The position numbers and the translations under genes are program-made. From contig CM032131.1 of NCBI GenBank assembly GCA_018894105.1, positions 1,266,501 through 1,330,500 of the forward strand: a stretch of 64,000 nucleotides of DNA. Direction: 5' to 3'. Positions 54,894 through 64,000 of the stretch are shown piece by piece; the first letter of the stretch is position 1; every line of letters starts with the position of its first letter. Origin of the DNA: Jacaranda mimosifolia (taxonomy: Eukaryota; Streptophyta; Magnoliopsida; Lamiales; Bignoniaceae). The notes under the pieces were generated by a model, which worked only from the letters and a program-made list of their open reading frames with translations, was not told the origin of the DNA and ran no database searches.

Positions 54894-56290
54894 GAGCTAT
54901 TTTGTGTAAGTTTTGTATTTACAGAATGTGTCGTAACTTTCTATTGCTGCTAGAGAATACAACAGAGGTCGATGGTCATTTTGCACATAGAATTTCTTTA
55001 GGTTTACAGCATTCCAAGGTCGTGGTAGTTCGTTGTCTGTCGTGTCTGCTAGTCGATAGGGGTTATGCTTTGACATTTTGATCACTGAGGAGGGCCCCTC
55101 CCACTTTGGGTCGAGTTTTTCTATATTTTTTGATACTTCAACTTTCTTGAGGACGAGATCGCCAACCTTGAAGTTTTGGGGTTGAACTGTTTTGTTGTAA
55201 CATTTTGTTATTTTCGACTGATATCACTGCATTGTGTTGTAAGCTGTGTGGTGCAGCTCGTCGACAGTGATTGGGTCTAGTGTTCTTTTCGTTGCATTTC
55301 TGATCGGATTGTAGTGAATCACTCGGGTTGTGTGCTAGATTTGCTCGGATAGAATTATTGCTTCAAAGCCGTAGACCAAGTGTACGAGGTGTGGCCCATG
55401 GCTCTTCGCGGTGTGGTCCTATATGCCCACAGCACCCTTGGAAGGTCGTATGCCCAACTCGCTCCTGTACCTGCTATTTGAGCCTTGAGGTGGTTGAGAA
55501 CTGTTTTGTTCATGACCTCTGTCTGGCCATTGGCCTGGGGGTTCCCTACCTACGTAAAGTGTTGGCTGACTCCCAGGGCCTCGCACCATTTTCTCGTGCT
55601 CTTACTTTGGAACTGAGTGCCGTTATCTGAGATCAGGACTTTGGGCAAACCAAATTAACATATTATGTTCTTCCAGATAAAGCTCTTGATAGCCGCATCG
55701 GTGATTTTTGAAACCGATTCGGCTTTTACACATTTAGTAAAGTACTCGACTGCCACGATGATGAACTTGTGCTGACCAGATATCTTTGGGAGGGATCCAA
55801 CTATGTCGATCCCCCATTGGTTGAATGGCTATGTTATCTGGATGTTGACTATCGACGCGGCTAGTTGGTGCAGTATGTTCGAGTGGATCTGACACAATGG
55901 GCATTTTTTGGCAAAGTCAATTGAGCCTTGCAATAGAATGAGCCAAAAATAACCGTAATGAACAACTTTGTGTGCCAAAGATCGACCACCAAAATGGTTG
56001 CTGCAGATGTCGACATGAATCTTCTATAGCACTTTGCTTGCCTCTTCGGGTGCTAGGCATTTCAATAGGAGTCTTAATATTAACCATCTATAGAGCTGTC
56101 CATGGTCGTCGAGAGTGAACTTGGTTGCCAACCCTTTAAGCCTATGGGCCTCCCTGTCGTCGTCGGGCATGGTCCACTGACTCAAGTAGAGCTTGATTGG
56201 GTATTGCCAGGAAGGAGCTGTCTCTTAGATCCATTCGATGAGACTATGATCGGTGTCTTAGATACCAGGTTTGCTAGCCACTAAGAACGT
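54894..56290 (-). pseudogene. Integrase of Tat-D, heavily decayed
   Basis: The C-terminal end is at 55085-54897 (minus; NPYRLADT, LPRPWNAVNLKKF). Upstream, on the minus strand, traces of the integrase core can be followed by comparison with Tat-B (for example the region matching 'conserved SDNG' near 55640 and the FTKW/VEYF segment near 55750), but stops and shifts occur throughout and no long frame remains. The + strand open frames at 55328-55630 and 56102-56284 are shadows. Confidence 0.65.
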
Positions 56291-56830
56291 TATGGTTCTT
56301 TCCTTGGTACCTTTCGTCGAGCTGGCTAGCTTTGAAAATGCGTCTATTCATTCGTTCTCTGCTCGGGGGACCTGGCTCAGGCTGAAACTCTTGAATGATT
56401 GTTGTAATTGTCTTACTTTGGTTAGATATTGGGTCATTTTGGCCTCTTTGGCTTCGAAATTGCCTTCGACCTGTTCCGTGATCAGCTAGGAGTCATTGAT
56501 CGCTACAAGCTACTCGATACCTCGAGCTGCTGCCATGTTCATTCCAACTGTGAGAACTTCATATTCTGCTTTGTTATTGGTGATCGAGAACTCAAGTTTT
56601 ATTGCAAAATCATACTCCTCGGCAAGTGGGGAACTGAGAGAGATACCTATTCTGCCTCTTAATGAGGTTGCCGAACTATCAACGTGCAGAGTCCATACTA
56701 ATGAGTTCTCAATAATATGTTTCAGTAGGTTAAGTCTCTCCGCGACAAAGTCGGCCAGGACCTATGCTTTTATGGTTGCCTGCGGCTAGAATGTGATGTC
56801 AAACTCCCCGAGCTTGATGGTCCATTTGGT
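56290..56830 (-). pseudogene. Second RNase H region of Tat-D
   Basis: Comparison with Tat-B shows the minus strand still carries remnants of the NNEAEYE segment (near 56575) and the EQVEGNF segment (near 56475), and ends near SKLASSTKG (about 56310). No open frame survives. The + strand frames 56271-56489, 56429-56662 and 56496-56789 are shadows. Confidence 0.6.
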
Positions 56831-57990
56831 GAGTCGACGTGAAGTGTCGGGCTTTGATAACACCTGCTTTAATGGTTGGTTCGTCAACACCACAATCGCA
56901 TGGGACTGGAAGTAAGGTCATAACTTTTGTGCTACAGTAACAAGGGCGAGGGTGAACTTCTCGATCTCTAGATAATTATGTTTGGGCCTGTGTAAAGCCT
57001 TACTACAATAATACACCAGACGGTGAGTCCCATCTCTCATCGATGCCAATACTGAACTGATTGAATTAATGGATACAGCTAGATAACCTTGTAGCATTTC
57101 TCCCAACTTGGGCTTGGTGAGCATAGGCGGCAAGGCCAAGTATTGCTTGAGCTCTACTAAGGCCTGGTCGCATTGTTGAGTCCACTGAAACCCTGATTTC
57201 TTCACATTTCTAAGTATTTTGAAGAAAGGGAGGCTCTTGTCGGCCAACCTTGCAATGAAGCTGCCAAGGGCTATGATCCTGCCAACCAGGCATTGTACAT
57301 CTTGAATAGTGCAAGGTGGGATGACTTCCAAGATTGCTTGGATCTTATGTAGGTTTATCTCAATCCCTCTTTGACTGACCATATACCCAAGGAACTTGCC
57401 CCCACAAACTCTAAATATGCACTTATTGGGGTTGAGCTTTATGCCAAAGGCCCTTAGTATGGAAAAGGTGTGGTTGCGGTCAACGAGGTGGTCCTCAGCC
57501 TTCTTAATTTTGACAATCATGTTATTGACGTAGACCTCTATTGATCTCCTAATCTCATCTTTGAACATAAAGTTGACCAATCTTTGGTACATTGCTCCTA
57601 CATTTTTGAGACCGAAGGGCATAACTAAAAAATAATATACTCCAGTGGGGACGATGAAAGAGGTCTTATCCCTATCCTCGGGTGCCATAAATATTTGATA
57701 ATAGCCTTGGAAGGCATCCATCATGCTCAATAACTCACATCCAGCAGTATAATTTACTAATAATCTATATGAGGCAAGGGGTAATGATCCTTAGGGCAAG
57801 CTTTATTCAAGTCAATGAAATCGTTACACATTCGCTATTTTCCCTCATTCTTGGGGATGAGTACAACATTATAAAGCCAAGAGGGGTATTTAATTTCTAC
57901 AATATATCCTGACTCTAAAAGCTTGTTGACATCCTCCTCGATGATTTGGGACCTCTTCGCATTGAAAGTTCTCATCTTTTACCTTACTGG
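56830..57990 (-). pseudogene. Reverse transcriptase and first RNase H of Tat-D, active site lost
   Basis: The open frame 57730-56918 (270 codons) has SMMDAFQGYYQIFMAPEDR, PFGLKNVGAMYQRL, EVYVNNMIV (about 57535-57510), LGYMVSQRGIE, RLADKSLPFFKILR and HNYLEIEKFTLALV. The invariant YVDD is YVNN, so both catalytic Asp residues are Asn and the enzyme would be inactive even where the frame is open. The N-terminal part (57990-57730) is in another frame, with TAG/TAA changes near 57750-57800. Confidence 0.9.
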
Positions 57991-58389
57991 CTTGTGGGTG
58001 GGGTCCATGTTAAGTCGATGGATGATGACATTTGGGTCGATTCCTTGGAGGTCAGCAGCTTTCCATGTAAACACATCAATGTTTCATCGAAGAAAATTGA
58101 CTATGAGGTATTCCAAATGGTCGCCCATATCACTTCTGACCCTAGTGGTTTTGTCGGGGTTTCCAGGTTCCAGCTTTATGGTTTTGAATTCCCCAACAGG
58201 CTCGACTCGGGTGTCTTCCAACTTTCTTATCTTAGATGAAGGTCCTTCCTTAGGTTTTGCTACAAGGGTGTCCACCGAGGGCCCCAGTTGAGGTTGCTTC
58301 TTCTGTTCGTTGGACTCGATGGAAATGGTATAACAACACCATGTATCCTTAAGATTACATAAAAGTTCTCCTACTCCTACTGGGGTTGG

Positions 58390-58830
58390 AAACTTAATCT
58401 TCATATGGTATATAGAGATAATGGCCCTAAAGTCGTTTAGGGTAATCGACCAACGATGATATTGTAGGTGAATGGAGCATTGACCACCAAATAGTTGATC
58501 ATCAAGGTTCTGCTCTGGGGACCCTGTCCAAATGTTGTGGAGAGGTTGATAGATCCCTCGGGATAATTTTCGACCCTCCGAATCCGGCCAGTAGTGTTCT
58601 GACTGGATCAAATTTTAATTCCCCCAATTTCATTCTGTTGAGTGTGGACAAGAACATTATGTTCACGGAGCTGTCGTTGTCGACCAATATCTTTCTGATC
58701 TCAAAGTTGACTATTTCCAGTGTTGCCACCATGGGGCAGTCTATTTTTCTGTCGACTCTATTTTTCTCCATATGGTCGAGGTCTGAGTCGCTAAAGGAGA
58801 TTAGCTTCGTGCTGGTGGAGAGCTAGAACA
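58390..58830 (-). pseudogene. Protease region of Tat-D
   Basis: The open frame 58771-58502 has KIDCPMVATLEIVNFEIRK and ILVDNDSSVNIMFL. The active-site Gly of DNGSS is Asp, so it is expected to be dead. Downstream, a YNIIVGR-like segment lies near 58460 after a frame change. Confidence 0.8.
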
Positions 58831-60507
58831 CTGTCTCGACCTTAGGTAGTTTGGTCGACTCTAGCTGTCTTTGGGTTTGTTTCCTTGTGTTCCTGGAATC
58901 CCCCCAGTGGGACCTCCCGCGATCATATCAATAACTCCTCGAATGGGCAAGTGAAATTCTTGGGCAGGTCTTTTTCCTTTGTTTTCTCTCCTTGAGCTGG
59001 CCAACCTTTCTCTATGGGAAGTCCAATCGGTTATGCCCTCTTCGCACCTGGCCTGCTCTTCGACATATTTTTTAGATGGCCCTACCTAATCAGTCTTTTG
59101 ATCTCATCTTGCAAGTTGAAGCAATCTTCTGTGTCGTGCCCTTTCGGCTTATGGAAATGGTAATATTTTTTTTATTTTTTCATGGCTTCTGTCTCTATGA
59201 GCTTTTTAGGTTTTTTGAGCAGATTATCGTGCTGAATGGCAAACAAAACCTCCTTCCTTGGGAGGTTGAGCGGAGTGTAGTCGTGGAAGCATTTTATGGG
59301 GGATCGATGTCCCTCTCTGACCTGACGCTCATCTTTCTCCTTATTTTTTCTCTTGTCGACCTCCAGATTATCGTATTTCAACTTGTTCATCTCTTCTTAG
59401 GTCATGTACCTCTATGTGAAGTTGAGAAGTTCCTCCATCGATCTGGGTTGCTCACATATTCCCTGTGCCTGAGGCCCAGTAATAACACGTCGATCAAGAA
59501 TTTGATTCTCAGGTTGTCGATCTTTAACACCTCCGTGTTGAATCGGGTGAAAAAGTCTCAGAGGGATTCTCCCTCGTTCTGCTTTACTATGTGCAAATGG
59601 GTGTGAGGGAGTTTGGCTTTTCTCCTACTCGCAAACTGGTGCAAAAATTTGTCGAACAATTGGTCATACAAGTATATCGACACCGGTTCTAATTTCACAA
59701 ACCAATCGAGTATGATCCCTTGAAAGGTGGTCACCAACATCTTAGCGTGGATGTACTTGTTGTGTCCATGCAGCTATATCATGTGCTCGAACTGCATTAA
59801 ATGTTCGTTCGGGTCAGTCGAGCCATTGTATCTAGGTAAGCCGGTTGGAATTTTGATATCGACAGCAATGCGCTCGTCGATGATATCTTAGATGAAGGAG
59901 GAGTCTCTTTCTCTTCGGAGCCTCTGCGGTCCCTTTTGGTGGGGTAACCTTTCCATGTTTCTCCTCAAGATCTCCTTCAGTCATCGGTTTAATTGTTGTA
60001 CTTGGTGGGATACCTCTTTCCATTCCTCTTTATTCGCCTGGATGTATGTCTGTTTATGCGGGATCTAGAGCATTCAACCCTATCACGCTGCGGGGCTCGA
60101 ATGGGTCGAACACCATGGTTGATAGAATTCGTCACCTCCTCACGGGGCAGGGGCCGAGCCATTTCTCTTAGAAAATGGCCTGGGTTCATTTTGCGCCTCG
60201 ATGGCTGCCTTTTAGATTCTGGTCGTTCAAAGTTTTCTTTGGGTTGTCTTCCCTCTGGGACCGTGGGTTGTGGTGTTGCACTAGTCGCCAGCTCCGATTA
60301 GGTGGTGTGTCGATTCAAGGCAGTCGATAGTTGAGCTAAAATCTGTGCTGAAATCTACTAATTAATAAGCTGCATCAATTGAGGCATGGTCAAAGTGACC
60401 ACTGGTTCTGGCTGGGCGCTAGACCGTTCTTGCTGAAATCTAGGTGGGGGAGATCTGGATCTCCTATCTTCTTCCCTTCCTAAGGGGGCTCGCCTGATGT
60501 TCACCAT
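58831..60507 (-). pseudogene. gag of Tat-D, fragmented
   Basis: Start ATG at 60507 (MVNIRRAPLGRE), homologous to the Tat-B and -C starts. Fragments: N-terminus to 60358 (VVTLTMPQLMQLIN), 60189-59989 (REEVTNSINHGVRP), the gag core including 59740-59558 (MLVTTFQGIILDWFVKLEPV, QLFDKFLHQFASRRKAKLPH) and 59390-59172 (MNKLKYDNLEVDKRKNKEKD to HDNLLKKPKK). Many stops and shifts separate them. A + strand frame (59076-59606) overlapping it is a shadow. Confidence 0.8.
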
Positions 60508-60528
60508 TGTCGATAGCGGACTCAAGTT

Positions 60529-60546
60529 TCCCATAGATTGCGCCAA
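60529..60546 (-). promoter_or_regulatory. Mutated primer binding site of Tat-D
   Basis: The minus strand after the LTR reads TTTGGCGCAATCTATGGGA, against TTTGGCGCCGTCTGTGGGA in Tat-C. Three substitutions reduce complementarity to the primer tRNA. Confidence 0.75.
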
Positions 60547-60547
60547 A

Positions 60548-61308
60548 TGATGAGGGTGGAATCCGCTGAAGGTTAGATCAGGTAGATGTTCCGATGAAGT
60601 TCGACCTCTCTGGTCGATAAACAAGTATAGATAGGTTGAATCCTACAATCACTAGCAAACATCAGGCTAGCCGAGAGCCCTCGGCTTAGGCACTCTGACG
60701 CTCAAGTCAATACGGGTTGACTAGATAATATGAGCACCAGAGTGGAGACTTTTTATATATATGAGAGCATACCTTTGAAAGGCTGGAGTGGGGGGTATTT
60801 ATAGCCTTCTTTCCCTGGGGATTTATCTGAGATACCCTAGATGTGTAGGGAGGACTCTTGTTCTTGCATGATGAGCCATTAGTCATCTTCCATCCATGTA
60901 CTATTCCAAATGGCTGCCTTCCTAGGTTTTAGGGATAAGGTAGGACATTGTTGATGCGTCTGCTGCGCCAAGCGGTAATGGGGCGGCATGCGCTATTAAT
61001 GCGGAAGCATGCCGTCTGTTAGTTCATTTAATACGGCAGAGGTGGTACTGTGCTCTGCCGACTTCTCTGGTCGGAGGAATGATCGACCTGACAGTGGATT
61101 GGAGCACGGATTAGCGGTGCGGGCCGATATATCAACCCGTAGCCTTGTACGAGGCCTGGTCAAGTGCTTATTTGCCTGGGCACGCCGTCGGATCTTCGAG
61201 GTCGACTAGGGTCGATAGTGCCATTGGGCCCTGGGTGCAAGATGGGCTTGGTGCTGCATCTTTGGACCCATAGAGTTTGGGCCGAGCCACTTGGGCTATC
61301 CCATATCA
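60548..61308 (-). repeat. 5' LTR of Tat-D
   Basis: 761 bp, longer than the partner LTR because of blocks near 60888-60925, 60985-61015 and 61250-61288. Minus-strand TATAAATA at 60796-60803. The hairpin AGCCGAG/CTCGGCT at 60669-60686 is intact. Confidence 0.9.
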
Positions 61309-61907
61309 ATGTCATAATTTATAGTATAGATACAGATATTAATGAGATCACAATCTATTTTCTTTATTTGAAGATCATATTATCTTAAGGAAATAGAAGT
61401 GGAGGTTTATTATGAAATTTTCAAAATTTGTAATTAAGAGTACCTTTCTTTCTTTTATGAAATTTAATTGAAATGAGAGTTTAATTATAGTAGAGTAAAA
61501 TTTCAAATGAAAAGAGAGTTAGACTATAATGGAGTAAATGAGAATTAATAAATAATTAATAAGAATTAAGAATTCTTTTTTTACATATTCTAATGTTTAT
61601 AATTTATGCCAAATAAATATTGTGTTTGCATTTTGTAATTACAACTAAAGAGTTTTGAGTTACTAGAATTTTCACTTTATTCATTATCTTCTTTTTGTTA
61701 ATAATAATTAATTAATATATGTAAAATAAAGATAAAAAAAATCATAATTTAATAAAATAATGTAGTAATATATTTAGCAAAAAATTATGATTTTTTTTTT
61801 TGAACCCGCCCAAACCCTGCCCAACCCAACCCATTTTGAACCAAATCCATTTTGAGCCAAATCCATAAAGATCCAACCAAACCCAACCTACTCATTTGCC
61901 ATCCCTG

Positions 61908-62005
61908 TCAAGCCTGTAAGTAGGATTTTACATTCAATGAAATTATAGTAAGCTAACCTCTAAAATTTTATTATACCAGAATAGGTGTACTGTGTGTGTG
62001 TGTGT

Positions 62006-62036
<31 letters not shown>

Positions 62037-63231
62037 TTTAATTTCCAAATTGAGGATAATTCAGGACAACTTCAATTTTACCAAAATCAGTCAATGGCTC
62101 AATAAAATTAATATAAAAGAATATATACACACACATATTAATAGAGTTGCACCGCGCTATGCTCGTGAAGAAGATATGTAATAAAATATTTTTTATGTTA
62201 ATTATCTATTAAAAAAATAAAAATATATAAAATAATAATTGATATCCATAATAGTTAATTAATATTAATTATTTAAAAATTCTTTGTAAGGCAAAAATTT
62301 ACATAATTCCTAGAAATAAATAAAAATAGGTTTCAAAAATTGAAACAGCTAAATGTGCTTAATTGTAAAAATAAATGAAACAAAATTACTCTAGACATCA
62401 TTATACATATTTAGTAATAACAAGACACTGAAATAACATGCATGTAGCAGCAAAACGAGAAACATATTTATCTAGTAAATATTTATTAACTTACTGACAT
62501 CATTGTGCAGGTTTACGTAGTTTGCTAAACCATAATAAATAAAATAAAAACCTGCAAATTAGAAGTGAGTCCATAATTATGCTGCATTATATTAACATGT
62601 ATTATAAAACAAGTAGCATCGAAAGTAAAAATGATTGAACAAGTATAGGCTTTGTCTCCCATCAGTAATACATAAATATCAACATAACCTCAGGTTTTTA
62701 AGTTTAAAAAGTTAACTAACAACAACCAAGTCGAACAAGTAAACTTGATTACAATATTTTTCAATCAGCTTCTGCAACACTTTAAAATTATACCTCAATT
62801 TGCAAAGCTTTCTCTATTTTTATAACAAAACCTTCTTATATATATGAACAAAACATCAAGATATCAGATGTGCAGTTTAGAAGAAATGACAACCATAGAG
62901 AGCACATATTAAATAAACATTAGAGGAAAAGCGATCAACAGAAAAATAAATGCACCAAATTGAGAATGAGAATGGGGAGCAGATGGGTTACTTATCCAAT
63001 GTGGAAGTCCCAAGAAACCAAATTAATTCTTACATCTAACTGAGAAAAAATGTATATTTATCCATATGTGAGTCAGAGCAAGGAGATCTAATAATAGTAA
63101 GATATTAAGGATATTTTAGAACTTAAAATATACGTTAAGATCATCTTTCTTTCAACATACTCAATTAAAGACTAAAGAAAGAGATGAGAGAATAATAAAA
63201 TAATAAACACCTTAACATTAACCTATTATGA
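61908..63231. other. AT-rich DNA right of the second nest
   Basis: No gene recognised on either strand. Apart from the microsatellite below it contains only short AT-rich frames. Confidence 0.6.
61991..62036. repeat. (TG)n(AG)n microsatellite
   Basis: TGTGTG... runs into GAGAGA... over 46 bp. Confidence 0.95.
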
Positions 63232-63334
63232 GCTGAGTGGCCTGTGGCCCAGCGGCATAAGTCTCCCACATAATGTGGGAGGTCAGGAGTTCGAGCCCTA
63301 ACAGACTCTTGATGTGCGTGTGTATAAAAAAAAA
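63232..63334 (+). mobile_element. tRNA-derived SINE with target-site duplication
   Basis: A short retroposon made by RNA polymerase III transcription. The A box TGGCCCAGCGG (63245-63255) and a B box-like AGTTCGAGCCC (63288-63298) are spaced about 33 bases apart, as in tRNA-related SINEs. The body ends in a TGTATAAAAAAAAA tail. A perfect 12-bp duplication AACCTATTATGA lies on both sides (63220-63231 and 63335-63346), showing insertion by target-primed reverse transcription. It has no coding capacity and would depend on LINE enzymes. It does not fold as a full tRNA, so it is not a tRNA gene. Confidence 0.85.
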
Positions 63335-63346
63335 AACCTATTATGA

Positions 63347-64000
63347 CCACAAATAGTAGAGGAAAAAGAAAGAGATCCTCCAACCTCTGCTGCAAAACCA
63401 GCAAGAATTCACAACCAAAAGCAAATCCCTACACACTCCTATAATCTTTGTCTCCATAATAATCATCTTGATAATGGTAAGAAGTGCAAATCAATAGTCA
63501 CAACTTTTAGCATATAAGGTGATAAATCAATAAAAAATAAAATAAAATAATTTCACACATAAAGATATCTTCCAATGCTATGATCAATTCTAAGTAAATA
63601 AACTTTACAAAGTGTATTAACACCAAAATAGAAGTCTCATTAGACAATTGCGTTGCTTTCAACTTCTTTAGACAAAAATAAAACAATAAAAATAGCATAA
63701 GAAAAAATCTTAAATGTTTGTAGGTATTGTGTGCATGTATTATTTTTCTTCTTCTTCTTCTTCTTTTTTTTTTTTTTATGTTATGAGAAAATGCTCTAGG
63801 ATTTAGATAGAGAAACTCACTATTTTACATATCTAATCAGCATCATCAAAAGTTTGGATTATGATGCTACGTTATCTGACATGTATCAGAAAATAAAGAG
63901 ATAATGCAATGAAAAAAATACACAGGAAGAAATTCTACTAAGAGAGCTATAAAATATTAGTTATCTCTTGGCTTTAGTATTTGTTTCACATAAGTATCTC
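63347..64000. other. AT-rich DNA at the right edge
   Basis: No gene recognised. It holds a (CTT)n/poly-T tract at about 63747-63777. Confidence 0.6.

Larger units (their letters stand above)
50325..61308 (-). mobile_element. Tat-D: full-length Ty3/gypsy (Tat clade) element, minus strand
   Basis: It is 10,984 bp long. In element sense it reads from 61308 down to 50325: 5' LTR, mutated primer site, gag, protease, RT, RNase H regions, integrase remnants, tandem array (about 54893-54310), opposite-strand gene (51359-53870, + strand), polypurine tract and 3' LTR. LTRs start TGATATGGGATAGCCC and end CCCTCATCA. Flanking ATATC (50320-50324) and ATGTC (61309-61313) are a 5-bp duplication with one mismatch. 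It is more decayed than Tat-B and -C: the RT site reads YVNN and integrase is barely readable. Confidence 0.9.
50094..61907. mobile_element. hAT-like MITE hosting Tat-D
   Basis: The left end is GGGGCGACAAATTAAG; the right end read inward is CAGGGATGGCAAATGAGTAG. The flanking 8 bp TCAAGCTT (50086-50093) and TCAAGCCT (61908-61915) match at 7 of 8. The right subterminal region is rich in CCCAACC/ACCCGCCC blocks, partly mirrored by GGGTTGAATTT on the left. Without Tat-D it is about 820 bp, AT-rich and non-coding. The ends are uncertain by a base or two. Confidence 0.55.

Noticed and set aside
54472..55081. + strand frames over the Tat-D array and integrase end
   Set aside because: Repeat translation and antisense shadow of the integrase C-terminus on the minus strand.
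59076..59606. 176-codon + strand frame in Tat-D
   Set aside because: Shadow of the minus-strand gag; the reverse frame carries the gag motifs.
63232..63334. Possible tRNA gene
   Set aside because: A and B boxes are present, but no acceptor stem pairing or anticodon arm can be formed, and it has a tail and target-site duplication: a SINE.

Overview
This is nuclear DNA from a flowering plant, probably a eudicot (an inference from AT-rich flanks, GT-AG introns of plant size, and plant-type Ty3/gypsy Tat, Ty1/copia, CACTA, hAT, Mutator-like and SINE elements). It is almost entirely transposon-derived: one host gene is visible (31636 to about 35252) among layered insertions. No bacterial-type operons, CRISPR arrays, rRNA genes or functional tRNA genes were seen. 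LAYOUT. 1-9124: degenerate Ty3/gypsy element Tat-A (+), cut by the left edge. 9125-16744: AT-rich DNA with two copies of one Mutator-like MITE (11250-11936, 16043-16744) flanking a gutted copia element (12201-15900) that contains an hAT-like MITE (13702-14311). 17053-18487 and 29152-29310: a CA/TA microsatellite and a tandem array of about 316-bp units, split by Tat-B (18488-29151, +, target-site duplication CATAT). 29311-31560: AT-rich DNA with a PIF/Harbinger-like MITE (30635-30994) and the host gene's promoter. 31636-35252: a 12-exon uncharacterised gene. 35392-49453: a three-level nest, in which an hAT-like element (TSD AATACATT/AATACACA) contains a CACTA element (36208-49349, TSD TCA), which contains Tat-C (39198-49319, +, TSD TATTG). 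50094-61907: a second hAT-like MITE split by Tat-D (50325-61308, minus strand, TSD ATATC/ATGTC). 61908-64000: AT-rich DNA with a microsatellite and a tRNA-derived SINE (63232-63334) bounded by a 12-bp TSD. HOW THE PARTS WORK TOGETHER. The four Tat elements share one plan: LTR, gag, protease, reverse transcriptase, a first RNase H, a second RNase H, integrase, a tandem-repeat array, a gene on the opposite strand, a polypurine tract and the LTR. The opposite-strand gene resembles the plant 'putative gypsy type transposon' family, has its own TATA box in all four copies, and has two short introns at conserved positions in Tat-B, -C and -D. It is the most interesting system here. All four gag-pol sets are broken, mostly by C-to-T type changes (CGA to TGA, CAG to TAG, TGG to TGA), as expected in methylated, silenced DNA. 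By-eye LTR divergence of about 5% (Tat-B) and 6% (Tat-C) suggests insertion roughly 2 million years ago under a commonly used plant rate (an inference).
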